64,000 nt of DNA from Scolanthus callimorphus (taxonomy: Eukaryota; Cnidaria; Anthozoa; Actiniaria; Edwardsiidae). The notes under the pieces were generated by a model. The model was not told the DNA's origin. It was given only the letters and a program-made list of their open reading frames with translations, and made no database searches. Of this stretch, positions 57,101-58,034 are shown piece after piece (position 1 is the stretch's first letter; each line of letters opens with the position of its first letter). The DNA lies in the NCBI GenBank assembly GCA_033964015.1, contig JAWWUD010000057.1:124001-188000 (forward strand), written 5' to 3'. Made by a program: the position numbers and the translations under genes.

Positions 57101-57917
57101 ATAATCCAATGTGATCGCTGGATTGTCCTCAAGCCGATTTTGAATCAAACACATTACAACGAGCAAGTTTAACCAAGCACCAATAGAGGAGGAAAATATG
57201 CCCTCTTTTGTTCATGTACGCGAGTGCTTATGCAGTGGTGTTTATTTTTTCTGCCCTCTTTCCATCGAATTCGAAACGTTTTGGTACGAGGAAGTATGGC
57301 CACGTGTCCCATCGGGGAGGTAACGCTTCTATTCTTGTTATAGGAGCTGCAGTGGAAGCCCAAAGGCAGAAAGAAAAAGGTACTGCGAGGGATTTCAAGG
57401 CTCATTCTCAAGCCTCTGGGTCACTGGGTGCCAAAGAAACAGATCCCACTTTTTAGTTCGCTGAACCGCCCTGTGCATGTCAAGGATATTGCAACTTGTC
57501 TTTCTCGTACTCAGATCTCCCTGGCTTGTCACCTCGCAGGGGAGGCTCTGGTGACAGCCATTAGAGGCTCTTTGCTGATTCGCTGAGTTTTAACGTTGGA
57601 ATGTGCACAGGCAGATTTCTTTCCCCCTGTTCTTTATCAAATTTCATGCGTGCGTCAGCTACTTGTCAAGGCTATTTTAGGGCGCACGTCATAGCAGGCG
57701 TGTACCAAAGATGGCTTCCTATACTGATCTACCTGTCTTGTCAGTGCCTAAAACCCGTGGTTTTATTTTGGTATTCAATTTGTCCTCTGTCTCATTTGCA
57801 GATGACAATGAGAAAAGGGAATTCCTACGAAGTCTCATGATTGGTGCTTGTTGTGTTCTTGGTGTCCTCCTAATTGGATTAATTATCATGATCATTATAA
57901 TCAAAGGAATGGTTTGA
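3038..57917 (+). CDS. Multi-Calx-beta-domain single-pass membrane protein (3' part of gene)
   Basis: Twenty-three exons encode eleven Calx-beta domains followed by a transmembrane helix and a stop. Calx-beta domains are about 100-residue immunoglobulin-like Ca2+-binding folds, found in Na+/Ca2+ exchangers and in large adhesion and matrix proteins (FRAS/FREM, ADGRV1). Each domain has a first-half exon of 97-109 nt and a second-half exon of 224-248 nt holding the conserved IxNDD-type acidic motifs. Introns between domains are all phase 1 and those within domains all phase 2. The visible exons total 3,815 nt and stay in frame to the TGA at 57915-57917 (about 1,270 residues). The many NxS/T sequons fit an extracellular location. 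The 5' exons with the signal peptide lie outside the window. The short tail argues against a seven-helix ADGRV1 orthologue. The orthologue is not identified; an adhesion or matrix role is inferred. Confidence 0.88.
3147..3954. other. Intron within Calx-beta domain 1, with repeat debris
   Basis: This 808-bp intron contains a hairpin at about 3337-3411, where CAATTATTCC with CGAG-rich arms pairs with its inverse. It also has two ACTAGTAGCTCA motifs (3423 and 3541) that suggest an old foldback element. No coding sequence was seen. Confidence 0.5.
3955..4184 (+). CDS. Calx-beta domain 1, second-half exon
   Basis: Acceptor TTTCCACAG, donor GTAAGA, 230 nt. It encodes the GVDFSF...SLPSGES strand pair, the acidic DIINDNRIEIDKHF segment and the closing ITIINDD motif of a Calx-beta domain. 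Several N-x-S/T sequons are present. This domain is more divergent than domains 2-10 and is not part of the triplicated block. Confidence 0.9.
4570..5875 (+). pseudogene. LINE ORF1: SAP + coiled coil + SGNH esterase, one frameshift
   Basis: ORF1 of CR1/L2-type LINEs encodes an RNA-binding or chaperone-like protein, and some lineages carry an SGNH esterase domain. The first segment starts at ATG 4570 and contains a SAP-like helix pair (GRRLSELKKAELKTELAKLG) at about residues 48-85. At 4973-4995 the frame is lost by an early TAA and continues in another frame. The second part has a heptad-rich coiled coil, then the esterase: the GDSI block (Ser nucleophile, near 5278), HAGTNDL (near 5434) and a C-terminal LHLN block with the catalytic His. 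The catalytic Ser, Asn and His all look intact. The role in retrotransposition is inferred from family knowledge. Confidence 0.8.
7989..8223. mobile_element. Small insertion in LINE ORF2 with ATTATATA duplication
   Basis: The RT frame is interrupted by 235 bp flanked by ATTATATA at 7981-7988 and 8224-8231. The inserted sequence is rich in TTAATTGGAC and TCCAATTTT words in both orientations. An 8-bp duplication suggests a hAT-type or similar MITE, but clean TIRs are not obvious and the duplicated sequence is AT-rich. Confidence 0.55.
8795..9001. mobile_element. MITE with TTAA target site in LINE ORF2
   Basis: The body starts AGGCCCATA and ends TATGGGCCT, flanked by TTAA at 8791-8794 and 9002-9005. 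A TTAA duplication is the signature of piggyBac-type insertion. The 207-bp insert has no coding capacity and postdates the LINE copy. Confidence 0.78.
9813..10500. other. Rest of intron between domains 1 and 2
   Basis: GACGGGTCAAAATT at 9816 pairs with AATTTTGACCCGTC at about 9858 as a small hairpin. A T/G-rich run (TGTTTTTG repeats) lies near 10010-10050. No exon was recognised before the acceptor at 10503. Confidence 0.45.
10504..10612 (+). CDS. Calx-beta domain 2, first-half exon (type I, block 1)
   Basis: Acceptor TTTTCCAG, donor GTAAGT, 109 nt. The translation has VGFQGEANRSVLENIGMVNV and a VTIEKL strand. It is nearly the same as the first-half exons at 20773 and 43803. The following intron is only 82 bp, much shorter than in blocks 2 and 3. 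Confidence 0.9.
10695..10921 (+). CDS. Calx-beta domain 2, second-half exon (type I, block 1)
   Basis: Acceptor CATTGTAG, donor GTAAGC, 227 nt. It encodes VEAYSC, SGVDFLFHNT, the acidic IINDGVLEHDECFF block and a closing IQNDDN. The Cys pair in AYSC and DECFF is specific to this domain type and recurs in domains 5 and 8 (DES in domain 8). Confidence 0.92.
11416..11524 (+). CDS. Calx-beta domain 3, first-half exon (type II, block 1)
   Basis: Acceptor TTCCCACCAG, donor GTACGT, 109 nt. It encodes VTMGFNQSALTVPENVGNIS followed by LPLRITSG. Near-identical exons lie at 40293 and 47979. Confidence 0.9.
11994..12226 (+). CDS. Calx-beta domain 3, second-half exon (type II, block 1)
   Basis: Acceptor CTCAACAG, donor GTAAGA, 233 nt. 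It has TSDYVLITSSLVF, VVTINDDQHLENSKNF and VTIVDHGDL. It is 9 nt longer than its copies at 40824 and 48523: a small in-frame indel (GTTTM versus VV) after LAIAP. The acceptor was chosen because it keeps the phase-2 junction in frame. Confidence 0.88.
12227..12512. other. Block-1 intron before the nested insertions
   Basis: Intron sequence almost identical to 41048-41334 in block 2 and recognisably related to 48747-49050 in block 3. No coding sequence was seen. It is useful for aligning the three blocks. Confidence 0.7.
12870..12992. repeat. DIRS internal complementary region (circle-junction copy)
   Basis: Here the inverse of the element's left end (ATTACACTTCAAGGTAAGTA, then CCTCTCGTCTAATTTT) is joined directly to the inverse of its right end (AAATTCTCTTCCGAT). 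That is the sequence expected where the two ends meet in a circle. It defines the element termini independently of the empty-site comparison. Confidence 0.82.
13076..13860 (-). pseudogene. DIRS tyrosine recombinase, one frameshift
   Basis: The N-terminal core-binding part is at 13630-13860 (TLNTYRSALSS, LKGVYNSRPPLPRY, TWDV blocks). The catalytic part is at 13076-13633. Visible catalytic blocks are the first Arg in LCSAGRAQTLWSL, HSVRGAATS (His-x-x-Arg) and NWSNEDTFRKFYLR with the tyrosine nucleophile. The two parts lie in different frames, so a frameshift near 13630 separates them. The enzyme would integrate the circular cDNA. All recognised catalytic residues are intact, which suggests fairly recent decay. 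Confidence 0.85.
13874..15397 (-). pseudogene. DIRS reverse transcriptase/RNase H with RT core deleted
   Basis: The frame begins with a short RT N-terminus (about 15397-15310, CAGNLANHIENW and DPWILQALLG) that runs straight into sequence normally found after the catalytic YxDD box (SLKSLGFLINIKKSHVV, ITYLGFEIDS). The palm with its catalytic aspartates is absent. RNase H follows at about 14910-14600, with FINSDASLIGWGAF, LLEAENHINFLELLA and KLDNTTAV blocks that give the D-E-D residues. The connecting domain (KPEIDLFASRLNFK, WPTQAWYPLLLQ) continues in shifted frames to 13874. This copy cannot copy RNA, so any movement would need enzymes in trans. Confidence 0.8.
16362..16519 (+). repeat. Left LTR of TRIM-like element
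   Basis: A 158-bp direct repeat that appears identical to 17916-18073, with inverted ends GCCATA/TATGGC. Apparent identity of the two LTRs implies a recent insertion. Confidence 0.82.
16520..17915 (+). other. Internal region of TRIM-like element
   Basis: No retroviral protein motifs were found. Short frames at 16519-16728 and 16834-17208 have no family resemblance. The 3' half is T-rich with a TGTGTG minisatellite. It may be structural sequence, or captured host sequence used for packaging. Confidence 0.6.
17510..17675. repeat. Minisatellite TAGTGTGTGTGTACCCCACAG
   Basis: About seven imperfect copies of TAGTG(TG)nTACCCCACAG repeat head to tail within the TRIM-like element. Confidence 0.85.
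17916..18073 (+). repeat. Right LTR of TRIM-like element
   Basis: Direct repeat of 16362-16519 with no visible difference. It is followed by the CTAC target duplication and then by the resumed DIRS gag sequence. Confidence 0.82.
19377..19482 (+). CDS. Calx-beta domain 4, first-half exon (type III, block 1)
   Basis: Acceptor TTTTGCAG, donor GTAAGT, 106 nt. It encodes TFGFVNVSVTVTEGVGSITL followed by a YVEKRGDT strand. Copies lie at 42395 and 49142. It is one codon shorter than the type I and II first halves. Confidence 0.9.
19483..20192. other. Intron within domain 4
   Basis: Nearly identical to 42501-43201. It contains an AT-rich patch (ATTATTAAAATTATTA near 19685) and an inverted pair CCCTGCGAGCA...TGCTCGCAGGG at 19875-19917. 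Open frames on the - strand here are not supported. Confidence 0.6.
20193..20419 (+). CDS. Calx-beta domain 4, second-half exon (type III, block 1)
   Basis: The acceptor is the GCACAG ending at 20192, not the nearer CCACAG at 20203, because only the former preserves the phase-2 junction. 227 nt, donor GTAGGG. It encodes NATSPEDYTH, the acidic ITDDSVREDTECF block and the closing CIVDNDR. Confidence 0.88.
20773..20881 (+). CDS. Calx-beta domain 5, first-half exon (type I, block 2)
   Basis: Acceptor GTTTTCCAG, donor GTAAGT, 109 nt, nearly identical to 43803-43911. Its partner exon lies 18.2 kb downstream because the Polinton fills the intervening intron. Confidence 0.88.
21252..21795. repeat. 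Polinton left terminal inverted repeat
   Basis: About 540 bp. From the end inwards it holds the unique terminal 70 bp, five CCTGTCAATCAAA repeats (21332-21435), about four copies of a 26-bp CTTTAAAATCCAAAATGGCG unit, and a conserved inner part around TGACGTCACCA and GGCAAGCCTAGGCATGTATA. Confidence 0.85.
21816..22133 (+). CDS. Polinton small protein with NUMOD1-like DNA-binding segment
   Basis: Intact 105-codon frame just inside the left TIR, preceded by an AT-rich TATATATATAAAAG. Residues 38-80 (SLYACTDHLGINSGLIKMAC, then GKN and RYKFEY) follow the pattern of NUMOD1/IENR helix-turn-helix modules: a residue run, a short helix, LGI-S-I, then a G-K turn and an aromatic end. The tail is Lys-rich. 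No nuclease domain is attached. A DNA-binding role is inferred. It is one of the few frames in this element without a visible break. Confidence 0.6.
   Translation: MTDKIKKPRNYSFVGNNHKNRHLVKAINCETDEGKYYRSLYACTDHLGINSGLIKMACEGKNHVKSGISKIDGQRYKFEYLNTIPEGVEVLKSQGCKKKKDDSQK
22223..22465 (-). CDS. Polinton small protein with C-terminal membrane segment
   Basis: Eighty codons ending in a hydrophobic helix (YITTAVAGSVAWFMLR) after a Lys/Val/Pro-rich stretch (KPVEKPVSKVKIKPTI). It overlaps the end of the next upstream frame by 25 bp in another frame, so the two could be one gene split by a frameshift. Function unknown; small membrane proteins are common in Polintons. Confidence 0.5.
   Translation of the reverse strand: MGFGVNNINQETKQAGIKHNFRASKTKQPHHNTVVEKSTVKPVEKPVSKVKIKPTISSHEKNLMYITTAVAGSVAWFMLR
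22441..23169 (-). CDS. Polinton conserved hypothetical protein (242 aa)
   Basis: Acidic N-terminus (GDDHDIGGEEIP), then a predicted globular region with PNADTWPDKLNLFSDEGG, a Gly-rich loop and a helical stretch (ESVQRYQLAVQEAKLRLDLA). It sits between the TIR side and the Bro-N gene, with an AT-rich spacer before its start. It may be a minor virion protein; I could not match it to the penton protein with confidence. The C-terminus overlaps the 80-codon frame in another frame and may be frameshifted. Confidence 0.5.
   Translation of the reverse strand: MEVDATDRTTLIDHGDDHDIGGEEIPMYELPRPSTSTDLVDEGGMEETSFTDYNSLILERVSEKKEVDQIIKEIFPNADTWPDKLNLFSDEGGTQNNGKLVSFIRNDTHGGKQYSWFTPIHSYGLTKAGLGRLNRSVEAFVYCILGSQVSTRSSIIGNSGSSQQTQQQFLTLFESTIIENNIVESVQRYQLAVQEAKLRLDLAIAEGVWLLPSNIIINTESVIGYNNKLLKRLVTWGLVLII
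23199..24002 (-). CDS. Bro-N + VRR-NUC-like nuclease + C2H2 zinc finger protein
   Basis: Intact 267-codon frame; the start is set at MTLTEKKFENKS (24002) because the longer upstream frame is copied spacer DNA. Residues about 10-115 form a Bro-N domain (FKGKDIALALGY, VFINESGLYSLIFSSKLESA, LPSIRKY), a DNA-binding fold of viral antirepressor-like proteins. Residues about 150-230 look like a VRR-NUC/PD-(D/E)xK nuclease: KGQPDLII, CIEFKTPQGNG and a following Gln helix. Residues about 243-267 form a C2H2 finger (CKFCKRKF...LGNHKKYFH). This predicts a sequence-specific endonuclease. Its role in the element (end processing, homing or host-DNA degradation) is unknown. Confidence 0.72.
   Translation of the reverse strand: MTLTEKKFENKSLNLSIGSYIDNKQIVYFKGKDIALALGYMDTDDAIRKHVDDDDKTIMNTPVKCRGNPNKVFINESGLYSLIFSSKLESAKLFKRWVTTDVLPSIRKYEYYRRFNNPKTLTFKIEDEYDLHTKVVGFIKRFLPTAIITAGLGENQDTSAKRIASYRKGYMKGQPDLIIQNCHKHSSGMCIEFKTPQGNGLISDEQTDLLEQYEENGYKCIVSNDYDLLIKEINDYMRDVRIRCKFCKRKFKTKTTLGNHKKYFHRI
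24060..24511 (-). pseudogene. Truncated tandem copy of the Bro-N gene
   Basis: This copy starts with the same MTLTEKK at 24511 and keeps the Bro-N core (IFINESGLYRLIMRSK, VLPSIRKYGYY). It has a frameshift near 24430-24450. It joins the upstream spacer of the intact gene at about 24060, before the nuclease part. The flanking spacer (TATTGAATATATAGTAATG) is duplicated too, so this looks like a head-to-tail duplication followed by decay. The middle differs (a poly-G/C-rich GGGCCC stretch near 24300), which suggests divergence before truncation. Confidence 0.75.
24610..25023 (-). CDS. Polinton conserved membrane/coiled-coil protein (137 aa)
   Basis: Intact frame. A hydrophobic N-terminal segment with small residues (MATIALMIGGAVLNATSF) is followed by a charged helix (EERKRHDLAVEKYQHDYEIF), a mostly helical middle and a C-terminal hydrophobic segment (MVYVSGGMLAIGYVASKFL). 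Proteins of this layout recur in cnidarian and fish Polintons as far as I recall; the function is unknown. A virion membrane or internal protein is a guess. AT-rich promoter-like DNA precedes the start. Confidence 0.6.
   Translation of the reverse strand: MATIALMIGGAVLNATSFIGGNYLARYLTGNNTDEERKRHDLAVEKYQHDYEIFEENRQKLIDWQTERYKNQQIASHNMRATDEALKLYNEAHNQKIHLQMPQFSDYYKPSNTQKNYEMVYVSGGMLAIGYVASKFL
25051..25275 (-). CDS. Polinton small membrane protein (74 aa)
   Basis: Start chosen at MSTENKVVKKF (25275), downstream of the AT-rich spacer. It has a Gly/Ala-rich hydrophobic segment (DSAVIVGLCAGIGWVGRK) and a second one (WVLVLGASLYLKDYL), so probably a two-helix membrane protein. The frame is intact. 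Function unknown. Confidence 0.6.
   Translation of the reverse strand: MSTENKVVKKFMDSAVIVGLCAGIGWVGRKTLKEQFIGDPSSNITNYGKWVLVLGASLYLKDYLEAQKILPNSV
25319..25504 (-). CDS. Polinton small single-helix protein (61 aa)
   Basis: One N-terminal hydrophobic helix (TTVISFVGISLTAFDLYY) and a Lys/Pro-rich tail. It lies in the row of small membrane-protein genes. The frame is intact. Function unknown. Confidence 0.5.
   Translation of the reverse strand: MPEISLTTVISFVGISLTAFDLYYRWRKHDKDKIELKAPPHVDEKPIIKPSKFPVPKIGME
25505..25717. other. Spacer with decayed short frame
   Basis: Lys/Glu-rich coding-like sequence on the - strand (about 25519-25665) has no long open frame and ends at an ATG-like site before an AT-rich promoter-like region. 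It may be another degraded small Polinton gene. Confidence 0.4.
25718..25935. repeat. Minisatellite of GCTCAAGAGGTTGC / GCTTAACAGATGC units
   Basis: Words of 10-14 bp (GCTTAACAGATGC, GCTCAACAGTTTC, GCTCAAGAGGTTGC) repeat about 18 times with a higher-order pattern of about 105 bp. It abuts the 3' end of the 175-codon gene, whose last codons (EQPVETLEQS) are made of the same words. The repeat probably grew out of that coding end. Confidence 0.85.
25924..26451 (-). CDS. Polinton hypothetical protein (175 aa)
   Basis: Lys-rich N-terminus (KKDKKPKATKKKDVDTKEIEEK), then a globular part with YTGMDLSFGHVKRLSIKDVE, a YYNRYQVVLGNKVS helix and ELSEYAGFCVLKGGRMVALA. It lies directly downstream of the ATPase gene. 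Intact apart from the repeat-derived C-terminus. I do not recognise a family; it may be a virion or DNA-binding protein. Confidence 0.5.
   Translation of the reverse strand: MTDIVGEYMNNVEEIPIKKDKKPKATKKKDVDTKEIEEKRESLCILAVLGTTHEYTGMDLSFGHVKRLSIKDVEKYYNRYQVVLGNKVSNSLIDIGLQGASEVISYVCPIDDKKALCNDLQNDDLLRKELSEYAGFCVLKGGRMVALASALIQIGKHIKFSNNTLEQPVETLEQS
26918..30755. mobile_element. CACTA/EnSpm-like non-autonomous transposon, copy A
   Basis: The ends are CACAGCGGGCCCAAATGCGC on the left and the inverse of CACGGCGGGCCTAAACGCGC on the right. The trinucleotide CCT is repeated at both flanks (26915-26917 and 30756-30758). CAC ends with a 3-bp duplication suggest the CACTA/EnSpm superfamily. A 3.8-kb AT-rich body contains no transposase. 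Copy B lies inverted at 51730-55350. Confidence 0.72.
30114..30325 (-). other. Conserved exon-like open segment in copy A
   Basis: On the - strand a splice-acceptor-like TTTCTAG is followed by an open frame with RKYRSESVGQVHLKWENL and ILPVQQDNAGRCEAIRAYF. It ends at a TAG 9 bp before a consensus donor (GAGGTAAG). The frame is kept in copy B at about 52150-52343 (+). No family is recognised. It may be a remnant exon of the original transposase or a captured host exon. Confidence 0.4.
30944..32185 (-). pseudogene. Polinton major capsid protein, multiple frameshifts
   Basis: The start is at MTTIADRINPNR (32185). The N-terminal half (31685-32185) has SETCLNRVTMNPNKAQPGET and TLYVHVPKLADNVVIVPNSL, typical of the Polinton double jelly-roll capsid protein. 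The rest lies in at least three other segments: about 31446-31690, 31173-31445 and 30944-31170. The last ends with a Gly/Ser-rich strand and the stop at 30944-30946. Breaks are near 31690, 31175 and 31060. The gene starts 35 bp from the divergent integrase gene. Confidence 0.83.
32186..32220. promoter_or_regulatory. Divergent AT-rich promoter between capsid and integrase genes
   Basis: Thirty-five bases (ATAAATAGTAAATAGTATTA, then TACTTTTATATAATA) separate two divergent starts. Similar ATATATTATA/TATAATA strings precede most start codons in this element (21770, 23175, 24010, 25025, 25270, 26452). A bidirectional late-type promoter is inferred. Confidence 0.45.
32221..33177 (+). pseudogene. 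Polinton retroviral-type integrase, two frameshifts
   Basis: The first segment (32221-about 32450) has the N-terminal helical domain (SAVGKLAERAKVSESVAKQW) and the PRPYWTIDKHQI lead-in. The catalytic core (about 32450-32885) carries the DDE residues: Asp in ALVVIDIASRY, Asp in LIVDPGREF and Glu in RAEAFVERANRTL. The C-terminal part (32887-33177) has the LPPGVKVRYLY, DPIFSIDMYNI and SFVREELQVVPDDTQLPP strands of the Polinton integrase tail. Frame breaks near 32450 and at 32883-32886 inactivate it. It would join element ends to target DNA with a 6-bp stagger. Confidence 0.87.
35402..36688. mobile_element. Insertion in polymerase gene with GCGGAGCTC ends and satellite core
   Basis: The ends are AGCGGAGCTC and GAGCTCCGCT, a 10-bp inverted pair. 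Just inside the left end is a GC hairpin (GCGCGGGCC GAA GGCCCGCGC, 35414-35434) unlike its AT-rich surroundings. A (CCGT)n run lies at 35671-35693, then a 128-bp tandem array. There is no coding capacity. The target duplication is unclear. The polymerase gene is interrupted exactly here. Confidence 0.65.
35823..36662. repeat. 128-bp satellite array with E-box and double-CRE palindrome
   Basis: CACGTG occurs at 35823, 35951, 36079, 36207, 36335, 36463 and 36591, exactly 128 bp apart. It is followed in the inner units by TGACGTCATCGATGACGTCA, a perfect 20-bp palindrome with two CRE (CREB/ATF) consensus sites. Units 3 and 5 share one set of variants and units 4 and 6 another, so the array has a 256-bp dimer period. 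The first and last units are more diverged. Confidence 0.92.
38268..38850. repeat. Polinton right terminal inverted repeat
   Basis: About 580 bp, the inverse of 21252-21795. It differs mainly in the tandem 26-bp unit (TTTTAAAGATTGTCCGCCAT): about nine copies at 38449-38672 against about four in the left TIR. Confidence 0.85.
39114..39340 (+). CDS. Calx-beta domain 5, second-half exon (type I, block 2)
   Basis: Acceptor ATATTGTAG, donor GTAAGC, 227 nt. It encodes VEAYSCSAMSGIDFQFHNT and IINDGALEHDECFF. It lies 264 bp beyond the Polinton end and completes the domain begun at 20773. Confidence 0.9.
39341..40292. other. Intron between domains 5 and 6
   Basis: Homologous along its length to 44686-45261 plus 47687-47978 in block 3, where the ATATGT element interrupts it. 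No exon or RNA gene was seen. Confidence 0.6.
40293..40401 (+). CDS. Calx-beta domain 6, first-half exon (type II, block 2)
   Basis: Acceptor CCCACCAG, donor GTACGT, 109 nt. It encodes VTMGFDQAPVTVPENIGNIS then LPLRLTSG. Confidence 0.9.
40824..41047 (+). CDS. Calx-beta domain 6, second-half exon (type II, block 2)
   Basis: Acceptor CTCAACAG, donor GTAAGA, 224 nt. It has SLVFDTGDTNKTAVVTINDD and VTIVDHGDL. It lacks the 9-nt insertion of its block-1 copy. Confidence 0.9.
41335..42308. mobile_element. TIR element (GACCCTCCCC-rich), uninterrupted copy in block 2
   Basis: 974 bp with perfect 20-bp inverted ends AGGGACGTGTCATTATTTAG. It is nearly identical to the element at 12513-19291 once the DIRS is removed, apart from small indels (such as extra sequence near 42230-42256). 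Block 3 has no such element in the matching intron. Confidence 0.78.
42395..42500 (+). CDS. Calx-beta domain 7, first-half exon (type III, block 2)
   Basis: Acceptor TTTTTGCAG, donor GTAAGT, 106 nt. It encodes TFGFVNVSVTVTEGVGSITL and YVEKRGNT. Confidence 0.9.
43202..43428 (+). CDS. Calx-beta domain 7, second-half exon (type III, block 2)
   Basis: Acceptor CGCTCAG, donor GTAGGG, 227 nt. It encodes TSPEDYTHCTIADTF, ITDDSVTEDTECF and CIVDDDR. As in domain 4, the farther acceptor is the in-frame one. Confidence 0.88.
43803..43911 (+). CDS. Calx-beta domain 8, first-half exon (type I, block 3)
   Basis: Acceptor GTTTTCCAG, donor GTAAGT, 109 nt. It encodes VGFQGETNRSILENIGMVNV. The intron that follows holds the empty version of the Polinton target near 44280. 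Confidence 0.9.
44459..44685 (+). CDS. Calx-beta domain 8, second-half exon (type I, block 3)
   Basis: Acceptor ATTGTAG, donor GTAAGC, 227 nt. It has VEAYSCSAMSGVDFQFHNT and IINDGALEHDESFF. The second Cys of the type I pair is changed to Ser here (DES rather than DEC), which may leave the Cys in AYSC unpaired. Confidence 0.9.
45262..47686. mobile_element. ATATGT-rich non-autonomous TIR transposon in block 3
   Basis: The ends share a perfect inverted repeat of 28 bp beginning CTTACAAAACAGAAATATAT. About 200 bp next to each end is packed with CATATATG and ATATGTCACATA words in both orientations, as is usual for transposase-binding subterminal repeats. The 2.4-kb body has no transposase. The matching intron of block 2 (near 39920) is empty. 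The target duplication is unclear. Confidence 0.75.
47979..48087 (+). CDS. Calx-beta domain 9, first-half exon (type II, block 3)
   Basis: Acceptor TTCCACCAG, donor GTACGT, 109 nt. It encodes VTIGFDQAPATVPENIGNIS and LPLRLTSG. Confidence 0.9.
48523..48746 (+). CDS. Calx-beta domain 9, second-half exon (type II, block 3)
   Basis: Acceptor CTCAACAG, donor GTAAGA, 224 nt. It has TSDYVLITSSLLFDTGDTT, VVTINDDHYLENS and VAIVDHGDL. Confidence 0.9.
49142..49247 (+). CDS. Calx-beta domain 10, first-half exon (type III, block 3)
   Basis: Acceptor TTTTTGCAG, donor GTAAGT, 106 nt. It encodes TFGFVNVSVTVTEGVGSITL. The preceding intron is only 395 bp because the 974-bp TIR element of blocks 1 and 2 is absent. 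Confidence 0.9.
49809..50035 (+). CDS. Calx-beta domain 10, second-half exon (type III, block 3)
   Basis: Acceptor CGCTCAG, donor GTATGG, 227 nt. It encodes TSPEDYTHRTIADTF, ITDDSVTEDTECF and CIVDDDR. It is the last exon of the triplicated blocks; no type I exon follows. Confidence 0.88.
50313..50505. repeat. Dispersed duplicate of 56858-57030
   Basis: Both stretches share ATGTAGCCTGCATCG, AAAATTGTGGTTGGT, GCTGATGTCCA, AAGAGAACTGCAAGTTT and AAACGATCTATCGCATGA in the same order, with indels between. They are direct copies in introns on either side of domain 11. Confidence 0.65.
50530..51729. other. Intron sequence with no recognised gene
   Basis: A 102-codon basic frame at 51177-51485 (+), containing KPRPKPSSKKCPNFEKGKAE, is the only long one. 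It has no recognisable domain or splice context and is not called. GC-rich words near 51385 (GGCGCGCGCC) suggest old transposon ends. Confidence 0.35.
51730..55350. mobile_element. CACTA/EnSpm-like transposon, copy B (inverted, one end truncated)
   Basis: The intact end is CACGGCAGGCCTAAACGCGC at 51730. The body is the inverse of copy A (26918-30755) over about 3.6 kb with high identity by eye. The far end stops near 55350, before the last ~145 bp and the second TIR of copy A. No transposase. Small differences include an extra AAGCTTATAAGC repeat near 52920. Confidence 0.75.
55455..55551 (+). CDS. Calx-beta domain 11, first-half exon
   Basis: Acceptor TTATCATAG, donor GTAATC, 97 nt. It encodes YYNITVEENLGVAVVPIKK. 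It is shorter and more divergent than the others and keeps the phase 1 in, phase 2 out pattern. Confidence 0.85.
55850..55985. mobile_element. MITE with GGCCTTATCA...CAGCCATCTTGG ends
   Basis: Inverted arms contain CAGCCATCTTGGATAAAA (55868) and TTTTATCCAAGATGGCTG (55944), with outer TAGGCCTTAATCA and TGATAAAGGCCCA. It lies within the intron of domain 11. Confidence 0.6.
56147..56394 (+). CDS. Calx-beta domain 11, second-half exon
   Basis: Acceptor TTCACTACAG, donor GTATGT, 248 nt. It encodes FWTATPDDLKSFQGNVITFA, the acidic TIVNDGKPEFTELFLVGF block and CVVRITDVVDN. It is the membrane-proximal domain. Confidence 0.88.
56395..57801. other. Last intron, with internal direct duplications
   Basis: ATTACCCAATAATCCAATGT followed by GATCGCTGGA occurs at about 56828 and 57091. 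GTATTGCATATCGATACATG followed by GGAACGGGA occurs at about 56074 and 57050. The stretch 56858-57030 duplicates 50313-50505. No exon was recognised. Confidence 0.55.
57802..57917 (+). CDS. Transmembrane and C-terminal exon of Calx-beta protein
   Basis: Acceptor CATTTGCAG; the exon reads DDNEKREFLRSLM and then a strongly hydrophobic helix of about 23 residues (GACCVLGVLLIGLIIMIIII), ending KGMV and a TGA. It joins domain 11 in phase 1. A cytoplasmic tail of only a few residues means that signalling, if any, must go through partners. Confidence 0.88.
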
Positions 57918-58028
57918 GCTTCAGGAGTTAATGCTTACCTGGAGGCACAGGATGTTTAATGGCAAAAGGAGTTCGAACTTTAGCACAGAATACTACAGCA
58001 AGAACCTGAACTTCTGTGCTAACCTCGA

Positions 58029-58034
58029 AATAAA
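58029..58034 (+). other. Candidate polyadenylation signal of the Calx-beta gene
   Basis: AATAAA lies 112 bases after the stop codon, in otherwise non-coding sequence. Confidence 0.6.

Noticed and set aside
57208..57456. Open frame in the last Calx-beta intron
   Set aside because: It does not fit the phase-1 junction between domain 11 and the transmembrane exon and has no domain.
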